Below are positions 1 through 9,081 of a stretch of DNA of 64,000 nt, one piece after another. The notes under the pieces were generated by a model that was not told the origin of the DNA, made no database searches, and saw only the letters and a program-made list of their open reading frames with translations. The stretch covers positions 67,033 through 131,032 of the forward strand of contig JBDZVD010000005.1 of NCBI GenBank assembly GCA_040255525.1, in the 5' to 3' direction. Position numbers and translations under genes: made by a program. The stretch comes from Rugosimonospora sp040255525 (GTDB lineage Bacteria > Actinomycetota > Actinomycetes > Mycobacteriales > Micromonosporaceae). The first letter of the stretch is position 1. Each line of letters begins with the position of its first letter.

Positions 1-2453
1 GTCTCCCGGTGCCGGCGGCCATAGTAGACAAGCGCCTCCTTGAGGACCGCTCGTCCACGCTCGGCCTTGCTCGTCTTGCCGTCGACCTTCGCCCGTGGCG
101 CCAGGGTCGCGAGGGCTGCCTCGATGGCGGCCTCGAACTCGTCCGGATCGTTGACGAAGCTGTGGAAGTCGGGCAGCGGCTGGAAGCTGATCGGCCGCCC
201 GGCGGTCCGCCGGGGGGTGTAGATCATGACCTCCGTATTCTTCAGATACTCCTGTGCCTTCTCGGCGTCGCCCTCGCTCCAACCGGCCGGTGGCTCTGGC
301 CACGGGTCACCCAGGCGGGCCAGGTCGTTGTTGGGATCCAGAAGGATCGCGGACACGCCCTGCAGGGCACACTCCTCAACCAGGCGGCGGATGAGAACGG
401 TCTTGCCCGAACCTGAGCCCGCGAAGATCGCCGTGTGCTTCCGGAGCGCTTCGAGGTTGATCGGCACCGGCGCGCCGGCGTCGAAGGTGACGCCGAGGTC
501 AATGGTGGGCACCGAGCCTGTTCGTGGCGGAGCTGGCTCTTCCCGTGCTGTCAGTCCCGGCTCCGACTCCGCCGCCCGCTCTGACACGGACACCCTGGGT
601 GTGGATAGATCGGGTGCGGGAAGATCTGCCGCGGCATCGGCGAGTGCCTCACGCAGGAAGGTGACGTCCCGAGTCGGTTGTCGCGCGATCAGCCAGGCTT
701 GAAGATTCGCCGGCGCCTTGCCGAGCAGATCCCGCAGTGCCCAGAGTGTGCGCAGGTCGTTGTCGGTCACGGTCAGCCGCCGGCCGCCGGCCGCCTCGAA
801 CGCCGCGATCGCCTCCAGGTTCTTCGGAGTCTGGGGCCAGTCACGGTTCCGCAGGAGGAACAGTCGCCGGTGGGCAACATCGCCGGCAAGTCCTGCCTCC
901 GTAGATGCGGAACGGATCCGATTGAGAACGGCAACGGCGTGATATTCGGAAGAGATTCCCCGGAATCCCCAATGCGCCTCCTCCTCGGTCTCGTCGTTAA
1001 GAGTGCGCCGCAACCGGGCGTGCAGGGCCGGCTTGGTGCTGGGCGGAGGATCTTGCTCAAAGTGTTTGGCGGCGTCTGCGCGTTCGGCCATCCACGCCTG
1101 GAGACCCGCCGACAGGAGTCCGGGTAACTCGATGTCCTCGGCGTCCTGGGCGAGCACCCGATCGATCCCCGCCGCGGCCTTGAGTTCGGCGAACCGCTCG
1201 TCTAGCGCGGTGAGGTCCGCATCCGGCGGACGCAGGACGACAAGTGGTTTGTCGCCGTCGTCAACGGTCGGCGCCCCAAGCGTGGTCAACTCTCGAACGA
1301 CACCGTCGCTGGCGCAGCCACGGATATGCCGATCAACGCTCTGCAGGAGTTGGCGCGGCATGAAGTTGACCGCATCGTCGAATGCGTCCACGTGGACCGG
1401 CCACGTCGGGTACGGCGGGGTGAACCCCACGGCACGGTAGTGCGGCTCGAGGCGTTTCGCGACCAGTGCCTGCCCGACCTCAGCCGACGGGACGCGGCCC
1501 AGGTTCTGCGTCGCCAGGAAACGGTCCTGGACGGCCGCGATCGCGTACCGCTTGATGACCTCCCAGGTTGCATGCTGAGCGGCAATCACCGTGAGCGTCC
1601 TGCGGGTCGCCTCGCGCAGCGCCATGAGCCCGTTGGTGATCTGGTCGAGCAGGACCGAGTCCTGCCACTCGGCGTCGTGCTGGTTGGCCATCGCCTTGGC
1701 GAGCGGGGCGAGCAGGCCGTCGATCTGGTCGACCGCGATGACCGATGGTCCGGTCAGTGCAAGCAACCAGGACACCTCGCTGACCACCTGATCTGGCGGG
1801 TGTGTCCCGCGGGGTAACCCCCACGGCGCACGTTCGCCAGGCTCGCATTCCTCGCCGGAGAGCAGGAAGTTGTTGGCGACCTCCCGAGCTCGGAAGTCAC
1901 CGGCGTTGAACATCGCCAGCGCGCGGGCGGTGTGCCGACAAGCGAGAGCCACCTCGGGGTGGTACTGGTGGAGCGCTTCGAGAAAGGACTCGACGGCGTT
2001 GCGCTCCAGCGGCGCGTCGCCTATAACTGCCTGGCGTGCGTCGAACGGCACGCCGATCATCAGCGTGACTCGGCGCAGGAACACCCGCAACTGTGTCTCG
2101 TGACCGTCAACCCGGCGCGTCAGGCCGTTGAGCATCGAGTTCGCGACGCTGTACCAGAAGCGCGTGCCGTCGAGGAGGCTGACCAGGAAAAAATATCCGT
2201 CCTGGCGCTGGATCTGTTCGCGCACCCAGCCGAGGAGGTGAGTCTTGCCTGAGCCTCGCTGGCCCTGCACAACAACACCGGTGGGGTCGGAGTCCGGGGA
2301 GTCTCGGGCTTCGCCGATCGCGTCGAGGATGGCCTCGGCGACGTGCCTGTGAAGTGTGTCGACGTGGAACTCCGATCGCCGCCAGACGTCGTCGCGGGTT
2401 GGAGCCAGGCTGATCCGCAGGCCGGTGAGTGCCTTGAGTCCGGTCTCGGTCAT
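1..2453 (-). CDS. Two-domain AAA / HerA-like ATPase, cut by the window edge
   Basis: About 817 residues are visible; the C-terminus lies outside the window. The ATG at 2453 overlaps the stop of the upstream gene (ATGA), so the two are translationally coupled. Residues 64-71 read GQRGSGKT (Walker A) and about 236-243 read PSVIAVDQ followed by ID (Walker B), an AAA/STAND-like N-terminal ATPase. A second P-loop, AGSGSGKTV, lies near residue 680, preceded by a segment reading TIDLGVTFDAG and followed by AILLDPNNDLARLGD. That arrangement is typical of HerA/FtsK-like DNA-translocating ATPases. The middle (about 330-640) is helical and not recognised. Role inferred: motor or sensor of a defence-type operon with the wHTH and DUF559 proteins. 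The exact family is unknown. Confidence 0.8.
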   Translation of the reverse strand, partial: MTETGLKALTGLRISLAPTRDDVWRRSEFHVDTLHRHVAEAILDAIGEARDSPDSDPTGVVVQGQRGSGKTHLLGWVREQIQRQDGYFFLVSLLDGTRFWYSVANSMLNGLTRRVDGHETQLRVFLRRVTLMIGVPFDARQAVIGDAPLERNAVESFLEALHQYHPEVALACRHTARALAMFNAGDFRAREVANNFLLSGEECEPGERAPWGLPRGTHPPDQVVSEVSWLLALTGPSVIAVDQIDGLLAPLAKAMANQHDAEWQDSVLLDQITNGLMALREATRRTLTVIAAQHATWEVIKRYAIAAVQDRFLATQNLGRVPSAEVGQALVAKRLEPHYRAVGFTPPYPTWPVHVDAFDDAVNFMPRQLLQSVDRHIRGCASDGVVRELTTLGAPTVDDGDKPLVVLRPPDADLTALDERFAELKAAAGIDRVLAQDAEDIELPGLLSAGLQAWMAERADAAKHFEQDPPPSTKPALHARLRRTLNDETEEEAHWGFRGISSEYHAVAVLNRIRSASTEAGLAGDVAHRRLFLLRNRDWPQTPKNLEAIAAFEAAGGRRLTVTDNDLRTLWALRDLLGKAPANLQAWLIARQPTRDVTFLREALADAAADLPAPDLSTPRVSVSERAAESEPGLTAREEPAPPRTGSVPTIDLGVTFDAGAPVPINLEALRKHTAIFAGSGSGKTVLIRRLVEECALQGVSAILLDPNNDLARLGDPWPEPPAGWSEGDAEKAQEYLKNTEVMIYTPRRTAGRPISFQPLPDFHSFVNDPDEFEAAIEAALATLAPRAKVDGKTSKAERGRAVLKEALVYYGRRHRE

Positions 2454-3118
2454 GCCGCGCCGATCGCCATTACATGCTGGTCGCGGTCGCCGATGTTCAC
2501 CGCCGCGCTTCGGTCCCGCAGGGTCAGCGCCTTCTGGTTCGTCTCCTCTTCGATCTGGACGCCCGGCATCCGGGCCATCAGCCGGAGCACGCCGTCGACC
2601 TCCCGCTTGGGGACGTCGACCAGCCGTTCCCTGATATCGGCAAGTCCCACCCAACTACCGGCTGTCGTGGCCAGGCTCCGGTACGCCCGACGGATCTCGC
2701 GCTCGATCTCCTCAGCGGTCGGGGCGTCCACATCGGCGGACGGTCCCCTGACCGAATCCGGCTCGGTGCCGAACACCTGGGCGAGACTTCGGCCGGTCCG
2801 GTGAAGGTAACGGTCGAGGCCACCCATCACGGCGTAGAAGGCGTGCCCGGCAGAGCCCGCGCCTTGGGGCACCGCGCTGGTCAACTCCGCACGGCACCAC
2901 CTCCATCCTTGCTCGGCGAGGCTGAAAAAGTACGCGTTCCGGGCCCCCTTGCGGCACTCGATGAGCTTGGCCTCGATGAGCCTGAGCCTTGATTTACCGG
3001 TCAACTCCAACCCCGGCGCGTACTTCTGCCTGATCTCCGGATTGGAAAGCTCAGCGTTCTCTGCCATGAGGATGAGCAGCAATGCCCGCTCCGGTACTGA
3101 CAGGTTCAGCTCCGGCAT
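2450..3118 (-). CDS. Winged-helix protein of the HerA/nuclease operon
   Basis: This 222-aa protein starts at an ATG with a strong AGAAGGAGG ribosome site. Its start lies 68 bp inside the end of the nuclease gene, and its stop overlaps the ATPase start by 4 bp. Residues 1-75 look like a winged helix-turn-helix (SVPERALLLILMAENAEL, then KYAPGLELTGKSRLRLIEAKLI). The rest is charged and helical, with a predicted second small DNA-binding or dimerisation domain near 130-200. Such a protein could be an adaptor linking ATPase and nuclease, or an operon regulator. The fold call rests on pattern only, and no named family was recognised. Confidence 0.65.
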   Translation of the reverse strand: MPELNLSVPERALLLILMAENAELSNPEIRQKYAPGLELTGKSRLRLIEAKLIECRKGARNAYFFSLAEQGWRWCRAELTSAVPQGAGSAGHAFYAVMGGLDRYLHRTGRSLAQVFGTEPDSVRGPSADVDAPTAEEIEREIRRAYRSLATTAGSWVGLADIRERLVDVPKREVDGVLRLMARMPGVQIEEETNQKALTLRDRSAAVNIGDRDQHVMAIGAA

Positions 3119-4163
3119 GAATTGCCTCCTTCTGATTCCCGGCCCGGCGGCCGGTGAGGAACTGTTGAATCTGCGCCATCACCAGGTCGCAGTGCTGGAG
3201 CACCTGATGGTTGGTGAACCGCAGCACCGCGTACCCCGCGAGCTGCAGGAGCACGTCCCGCTGCCGGTCGGCGGCGAATCTCATCGGTTGACAGTGTTCG
3301 GCGCCGTCGATTTCGACAACGCAGCGTTCGCTGCGCCACAGCAGATCGAGTCGGACCGGATTGGTGAGTGGATGCGGTTGGTACACCTGATTCCACTCGC
3401 GGCCGGCGGCCCAGTCGGCGGTCCGCAGCGCCGTCTCCAACAGCTGCTCGGCCTGGCTGCCGGGGTGCGGCCGTCCCGCGATCGCGGGGTATCCGACGAC
3501 GTCGCCGCGGCTTGGATCCTCGGAGCGAGTGGGCTCACCAGTCAGCAGTGCGTTGTGGTTCGGTGGTGTGAACGCGACGGTCTCCACCGCGTCGGACGCG
3601 GTCAGGACCGCGCCGCTGAACCAGACTCCGAATTCGCCGCTATCAGCGAGCCACCGACCAGCCGCGACGAGCGCCTGCTGGTCTTCGACGCTCAACCCCT
3701 CCGGAACCCGGACGAGGATCGCGGTGCGCGCCCGCCCAAAACTGCTTCCGATTACCTTGGCCAATCCGGTCGCACAGACCTCGGCGTTGAACGATCTGAT
3801 CGCCTTGGCCTGCCGGCGCAGTGCCCGCTCGGCCAAGTCGGCGAGGAATGGCCCATATTGCCCGCTACTCTGAGCCAAGCGCAGTGCCATCGCCCTCACG
3901 GCAACAACACCAGCGCCGACCTCGCTGTGGACCGACGCGGCCTCAGGGAGCCACGATGGAAACAGTTCACGGGCCGTCCGGTCGAGCTGTGCGAGCAGGC
4001 TACCGACAACCTCTGCCTGCCTGGATTGCGGCCGGGGGCTGTAGGTGACGACCGCTGGCGCATCGACGGGTAACGGTTCGAGCGACAACGCGAGCGCTTC
4101 AGCACTCGCGCCCTCGATGCTGATTGGTTGACCGAGAGGAAGATCTGCCCAGGCCCGCGCCAC
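3051..4163 (-). CDS. DUF559/Vsr-like nuclease with long N-terminal domain
   Basis: This 370-aa protein begins at GTG 4163. Residues 1-230 are unrecognised. Residues about 235-350 match the DUF559 type of PD-(D/E)xK endonuclease: R-L-D273-LLWRSERCVV-E284-IDG, then a basic helix with RQRDVLLQLAGYAVLRFTN. Aspartate 273 and glutamate 284 are the likely metal ligands. DUF559 domains resemble Vsr mismatch endonucleases and often occur as effectors or repair nucleases. The gene is first in the leftward operon and overlaps the wHTH gene. Inferred role: DNA-cutting effector driven by the HerA-like ATPase. Tail residues after about 345 are low-complexity. Confidence 0.7.
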   Translation of the reverse strand: MARAWADLPLGQPISIEGASAEALALSLEPLPVDAPAVVTYSPRPQSRQAEVVGSLLAQLDRTARELFPSWLPEAASVHSEVGAGVVAVRAMALRLAQSSGQYGPFLADLAERALRRQAKAIRSFNAEVCATGLAKVIGSSFGRARTAILVRVPEGLSVEDQQALVAAGRWLADSGEFGVWFSGAVLTASDAVETVAFTPPNHNALLTGEPTRSEDPSRGDVVGYPAIAGRPHPGSQAEQLLETALRTADWAAGREWNQVYQPHPLTNPVRLDLLWRSERCVVEIDGAEHCQPMRFAADRQRDVLLQLAGYAVLRFTNHQVLQHCDLVMAQIQQFLTGRRAGNQKEAIHAGAEPVSTGAGIAAHPHGRER

Positions 4164-4373
4164 GCCACATCCTCCGCATCACAGATGCGCCGATTTTGCG
4201 TGCCGTCAGTCCTCCCTGACAAGGGCAAGCCGGACTGTCCGATGCCACCGAATGAGCGAAAAAATCATCCGGAATTGTGCTTACCACGTCCGCAAGGTTC
4301 TGATACGCGACTCGAACATCAACATCCAGGCAACTGCACGAGGGATGGCGGACGGTCCGCAACGCTTTCTAGA

Positions 4374-5087
4374 ATGCATCCCGTGTCCACGACCGACGTC
4401 GATGGGGATCATGTCACCAGCCGTGAGCAGGATGCGATTCGCATTCTGCTCATCATCGCCTCGGCCGCTGTGCCGTTGCCGCAGCCGCCCAACGACGATC
4501 CGGCCCTGGCCGACGCAGTCGCGGTGCTCGAGAGCCAGGTGCGGCTACAGAAGCTGGACTTCTGGGTGCGCAATCCGGACTTCTTCGCCGACGAGTTGCT
4601 CAACGAGTTCGAATGGTGCGGTGACATCGACCTGCTTCATCAGGCCGAGGCGATTCTAGAGTCCGAGGAGCCCGAGGTCCGCCGCTACCCGATGATGCGA
4701 TTCCTGTTCGGCGCGTACGAGCCGCTGGATGACGCGCTCGCCGTGCTCCGGAGTGCTCACCTTGTCGTACGCCGGAAGCGGGGAAGCGCCGACCGAGTAC
4801 AACAACACGACTACTACCTCACCAGGCCTGGGCGCGAAACCGCCGACTGCATTCTGCGCGACGCCCCAGCATTCGCGTACTTCGTGGACCGCACGCGTGC
4901 GGTCGCGGCACTCGCCGACGGCCACCGGGGCACGCATCTGAAGGATCGGCAGTACCAGCAGGGTGAGTACCGGGACACCGCGATCGGCGCTCGAATCGCC
5001 ACGATCGCGCCACGGGTGCGCGCCCGCCTCCGGCAGTACCTGGACCGGCCGCGACACCAGAACGAACGCCCGGCCGGTGTCGGATGA
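4374..5087 (+). CDS. ABC-3C-like middle component
   Basis: This 237-aa protein uses ATG 4374; a longer in-frame opening exists upstream but is unlike coding sequence. The N-terminal third has REQDAIRILLIIASAA followed by RLQKLDFWVRNPDFFADELL, and then YPMMRFLFGAYEPLDDALAVL before a wing-like segment. This layout resembles the small middle component (MC) proteins of ABC-three-component conflict systems, which sit between an SMC-like ATPase and an effector. The stop overlaps the next start (ATGA), so it is coupled to the ABC ATPase. The family call is by motif memory, not a database search. Confidence 0.6.
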   Translation: MHPVSTTDVDGDHVTSREQDAIRILLIIASAAVPLPQPPNDDPALADAVAVLESQVRLQKLDFWVRNPDFFADELLNEFEWCGDIDLLHQAEAILESEEPEVRRYPMMRFLFGAYEPLDDALAVLRSAHLVVRRKRGSADRVQQHDYYLTRPGRETADCILRDAPAFAYFVDRTRAVAALADGHRGTHLKDRQYQQGEYRDTAIGARIATIAPRVRARLRQYLDRPRHQNERPAGVG

Positions 5088-7057
5088 TCGCCGAGGATCT
5101 CATCACCAGAGTCGCGATCATGGCCAGCCTGCCGGTTTCGGTCGTGGAACGGGTCCTGCACGAGCATGGGTTGGCATCGGAACTGACCGGCGCATTCCCC
5201 CGACCTGTTCGGGTACGGCGGCTGCGGATCGCCGGCACCAGGTCGGTCGCCCCGCTGGGCCCGTTCACCAGCGACATCCGGTTCGGTCCGGGCCTCACCG
5301 TTCTGGCCGCCGACAATCTGCGCGGCAAGACCAGCGTCTTCGAGCTGCTGATCTGGTGCCTGCGAGGATCGCCGCGCAGCGGTCTGCAAGGCGTGGTCCG
5401 CAGTTGGCTGGCCCGGCTCGACTGTGACGCGGTGGTCGCAGGCCGCCATCTCGGCTTCCGGCTCAGGATGAAGGGCGGCGAGCTGGTTGACGGCCGAGTA
5501 CTGTCCGCCTCCGACGGCGACAGCCTCGTTGGCATCGACACCGCACAGCACGATCGCGGTGTCGTGGAGATCCTCCACGCCACCAGCCAGGACGCCTTCA
5601 GCGTCATGGTGGAAGCGCTGATGATGGAGCTACTGCACCTCGAAACGCTGGAGTCCACGTCGAGTCGGGCAGCTTCCGGCAGGGCCACCTATGGCTGGCC
5701 GGCGTACTTCGGCGCGCTGTACCTGCCTCCCGGCGGTGAACCGGCCCTCCTCGGCGACCTGGTCGTAGGTGGGCTGGCCGGACGCCTGTTGCAGGTGTTC
5801 CTCGACCTGCCGAGCGCCGCGCTGCTGACCAGGATAAGGGCCGCACGCGATCAGCTCGCAGACGCCGACCGGATCGCCGAGGCCGACGCAGCACGGATGC
5901 GGCTGTTGTTCGATGGTCAGCGGCGGGCCACACTGGAACAACTCGAAGCGTCGCGGTCCGAGCTGGCGATGCTCCATGACCAACCGTCCATCGCCGCCCT
6001 GGTCGAAGCGGTGTCCACGCTCACCGCCTCGGCTGTCGCCGCCGATGCCAGCCTGCGCGAGGCACACCAGACGTACGAACTCCTGCGCTGGCAGCGGCGG
6101 GTGGACGAAAAGCGGCTCAACGACGTACGCGAGAGTCAGGCCGCCAGGTCGCTGTTTCACGCTCTCGACCCGCAGGTGTGTCCGCGATGCGAGGCACCCA
6201 TCAGCCCCGAACGGCGTGCCGCGGAGCGGACCAGGGCGATCTGCGCCGTGTGTACCGAGCCCACCGGCCGCGGCACTGTCGATCCACAGCAGGCGGCCAA
6301 CGCCGAACGAGAGGGGCAATGGCGCCTAACCACGAGCCGGAACGCCGAGGTCGCGGCGCGGGCGCACCGCGATGCCATCGCGGCGTACGCCGAGGGGCGG
6401 CGATCGGCGCTGGCCGACGCGGAGCGGGCACTGGCGATGGCACGGACCGGAGAGGCCGCCGACCGACGGCGCGAGCTCGTGAATCGAGTCGCCCGACTGG
6501 AGGGCGCGGTCGCGGCCCTGGAGTCATTGCCGGTACCGGCCGAGCATCGCCGTGACGATCTGCGCGTCGTGCTCGACGCGACGGTGGCGATCCTCAGCGA
6601 GGAGCAGGAGGCGGCCAGCGACAGCCTGTTCGGCGAGCTGAACGCGGACATCGCCGAGCTGGCGCGGGGCTTCGGATTTCGCAACCTTGATCGGATCGTC
6701 GTCGACCGCGCCGGCCGGCTCCAGGTCTACAAGACCGGCGGTCCCCGGGAATGGTTCAGGACCCAGTCACCGGGCGAGCGGCTCCGGTTGCGCATCGCCG
6801 TCGTGGTCGCACTCCTGCGAATCGGGCACCGTCACGGCATCGCGACTCACCCCGGATTGCTCCTGATTGACAGCCCGCGCTCCGAGGAGATCCAGGACGA
6901 CGATGCTGTCGCGCTCCTGACCGCACTGGAGCGGCTCTGCGTCGAGACACCCGGACTGCAGATTTTGGTGACAACTGCCGACGAAGGACTCGTCCGCCGG
7001 GCGCTCACCGAGTCGACCATCATCGCCCCAGCCGGTCCGGGTCAACCTTTGTGGTGA
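5084..7057 (+). CDS. SMC/Rad50-like ABC ATPase of ABC-3C type
   Basis: This 657-aa protein carries all ABC ATPase motifs split by a coiled coil. Walker A is NLRGKTS at 78-84, the signature is SPGERLRL starting at residue 562, and Walker B is LLLID596. The coiled-coil tip holds two CxxC pairs, C366/C369 and C387/C390, spaced like a zinc ribbon; Rad50 has only one CxxC hook. The coil is short for an SMC protein. Proteins of this class act as nucleic-acid sensors or clamps in conflict systems such as ABC-3C. It is the central gene of a three-gene operon with 4-bp overlap upstream and a TGATG junction downstream. Confidence 0.8.
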   Translation: MIAEDLITRVAIMASLPVSVVERVLHEHGLASELTGAFPRPVRVRRLRIAGTRSVAPLGPFTSDIRFGPGLTVLAADNLRGKTSVFELLIWCLRGSPRSGLQGVVRSWLARLDCDAVVAGRHLGFRLRMKGGELVDGRVLSASDGDSLVGIDTAQHDRGVVEILHATSQDAFSVMVEALMMELLHLETLESTSSRAASGRATYGWPAYFGALYLPPGGEPALLGDLVVGGLAGRLLQVFLDLPSAALLTRIRAARDQLADADRIAEADAARMRLLFDGQRRATLEQLEASRSELAMLHDQPSIAALVEAVSTLTASAVAADASLREAHQTYELLRWQRRVDEKRLNDVRESQAARSLFHALDPQVCPRCEAPISPERRAAERTRAICAVCTEPTGRGTVDPQQAANAEREGQWRLTTSRNAEVAARAHRDAIAAYAEGRRSALADAERALAMARTGEAADRRRELVNRVARLEGAVAALESLPVPAEHRRDDLRVVLDATVAILSEEQEAASDSLFGELNADIAELARGFGFRNLDRIVVDRAGRLQVYKTGGPREWFRTQSPGERLRLRIAVVVALLRIGHRHGIATHPGLLLIDSPRSEEIQDDDAVALLTALERLCVETPGLQILVTTADEGLVRRALTESTIIAPAGPGQPLW

Positions 7058-9081
7058 TGCCCGGTGAGCTCGACCGCCTCCTGGCCGCGACCTCGACCGG
7101 CGCCGGCGTACCGCCGCTCGGAGATTTGATGCATCGGCTGACCGGCCCGGACGACGACGAACTCGGACGCTGCGCCACCGGGCCATTGGCTCATCTGGCC
7201 TGCCGATCTTTGAGCTACGAGCTGTCCAGGGGATCAACCGCAGCGGACGCCTGGGTTACAACGATCATTGCCGGGCTGGCCGGGCAGTCCAGTGTCCTGG
7301 CGTTGCTCGACGCGACCGACGAACTGCTGGCCTCATCCGAGTTCGTCCAATCGTACGGCCGTCGTCTCCACGAAGCCTTTCTGCGGGCGCACACTGTTAC
7401 GCTCAGTACCAGTCCACTCGTCGCGGCGGCGTTCATCGAGGGGGCGCTGCGCCTGGCCATCGTCGGCGTCGGCAATGTTGTGCGGACATTGGCGGCGCTT
7501 ACCCCGGTCGAGGTCGCGGCCCTCGACCCCGACTATGTCGAGCGACTGCCACGGCTCGTCGGAGCCGCCCTCGATGTGTGGGGAGCAGACAAGGCCAGCG
7601 GTCCGGCCCTCCGCGAGACGCTGTCAGCCCTGCAGGATGTACCGGACGCTGCGGCCGACGCCACGTTCGAGCGTGGGCTCGATCTACTCAGGCAGGTGGC
7701 AGGCGGCGCACCGGGTGACGCGCTAGATCTCTTGCTGACCGCCCGGCGACACTTCGCCAACACGGAGGCCGCCGACGAGGCCCGTCACGACGCAGCGTTG
7801 TACGGCGCCGGAGTCGACGCCGTCATGGCATTCTTCCGTGGCTCCACCGACGACATGCGCATCGCCCACACCGTGCTCAGCAATCAGCTCGACCAGCGCG
7901 AGATGTGGCTGCGCCGCGCCCACATTCCCGCATGGCGCCGCCCCCGCACCGAAGCCGTTTACGCATGGAGTCGGCTCACGGTGATCCTCGACCGGGCACA
8001 GCAGGCAACCGCGCCGCCGGTGTGGCTCGACGCGTGGAGCGCGCTTGACAGCATCCTGGACGCGTACGTGCTCGACCGCTCCGTGGTGCCCGTTCCCGGC
8101 TCGACCGATGCCGATGGTCTGACCCGGCTCGTCCGGCCAGTGATTGAATCGTCACTCGTCCGAGGGCAACTGTTGCTGGCTCAGGTTCGTCACGCCGCAC
8201 AAGAGGCCGAACACGCTAACGAGCCGCCCGCGCGTATCGACCCGTTGCGCCGGCTGCGCGACCGGCTGGACCAGCTGACTCTCCCCGCCAATGGCTCACT
8301 GGCTGATCCCGTCGATTCCGACGTCACACTCCGGGAACGGCTCGGAAGCTTCGCGCCAACAGTTCTGGCCGAGCTGGGCACGGCCGGCGCCGCCACCGTC
8401 GCACGCCAGCTTGACGACGAGGGGCTTCGCCTTGTCGAAGGAATCGCCTACAACGCGGCGGTGAACCGGGAATCCGCCAGAGATCCAGTGATCGCGCGCC
8501 TACTGAAGAAGCTGAGTAGCGGCCTTCGTGGATGCCCGGACTACACCGGAGCGGTGAGGCACGCGTTTGACGCCGTGCTTGGCGAAACCGTCGCGTTCCT
8601 GGCGACCCGTCACGACCTGCAGCGGTCAGCTGACGTGGACTACCTGAAGCCAACCACCCCGCCTCCCCTTGAGGTCCGCCTGCAGGATGACTTCGCGGAC
8701 TGGCTGCGCCGTGGTCACCTCGCCGGTCGAGTCGACGTTGAAGTGCCGAACGTAGCGACCGGACGCGTCGACATCAAACTTGGCTTCGGGACCACTCGTT
8801 TCTTCGTCGAGGTCAAGCGTGAGTTGAAAGACGCCTCCGACCATAGACTCGAACGCTCCTACCTGACCCAGGCAGCCGATTACTCAGGTACGAGCGCCAC
8901 TCTCGGCATTTTGCTCGTACTTGATCTCACCCCTCACCCCACCGGCGTCCGGCACCTGTCCGAGTGTGCCTGGGTGGCACGAGCCCGCCCGGCCCACAGC
9001 TCAGTCGACCGGTACGTCGTCGTCGCTGTCGTCGTCGGGAACCGCCCGACGCCCAGTTGGTACTCCCGAGCGGGGAAGTAG
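7057..9081 (+). CDS. Third component with C-terminal PD-(D/E)xK nuclease
   Basis: This 674-aa protein starts at ATG 7057, overlapping the ATPase stop (TGATG); GTG 7051 is an alternative. Residues 1-530 are almost all helical, rich in Ala, Leu and Asp, and not recognised. The end carries a restriction-endonuclease-like core: GRVDIKLGFG then FFVEVKREL, with D572, E585 and K587 forming a D-x12-E-V-K pattern. A helix and a strand (LGILLVLDLTPH) follow. It is the last gene of the operon and is likely the effector. Compared with a typical restriction enzyme, the helical N-terminal part is unusually long and may bind the ABC ATPase. Confidence 0.65.
   Translation: MPGELDRLLAATSTGAGVPPLGDLMHRLTGPDDDELGRCATGPLAHLACRSLSYELSRGSTAADAWVTTIIAGLAGQSSVLALLDATDELLASSEFVQSYGRRLHEAFLRAHTVTLSTSPLVAAAFIEGALRLAIVGVGNVVRTLAALTPVEVAALDPDYVERLPRLVGAALDVWGADKASGPALRETLSALQDVPDAAADATFERGLDLLRQVAGGAPGDALDLLLTARRHFANTEAADEARHDAALYGAGVDAVMAFFRGSTDDMRIAHTVLSNQLDQREMWLRRAHIPAWRRPRTEAVYAWSRLTVILDRAQQATAPPVWLDAWSALDSILDAYVLDRSVVPVPGSTDADGLTRLVRPVIESSLVRGQLLLAQVRHAAQEAEHANEPPARIDPLRRLRDRLDQLTLPANGSLADPVDSDVTLRERLGSFAPTVLAELGTAGAATVARQLDDEGLRLVEGIAYNAAVNRESARDPVIARLLKKLSSGLRGCPDYTGAVRHAFDAVLGETVAFLATRHDLQRSADVDYLKPTTPPPLEVRLQDDFADWLRRGHLAGRVDVEVPNVATGRVDIKLGFGTTRFFVEVKRELKDASDHRLERSYLTQAADYSGTSATLGILLVLDLTPHPTGVRHLSECAWVARARPAHSSVDRYVVVAVVVGNRPTPSWYSRAGK

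Noticed and set aside
2949..4073. A 374-aa rightward gene in region 1
   Set aside because: It is antisense to the DUF559 nuclease gene, whose catalytic motif and ribosome-site context are clear.
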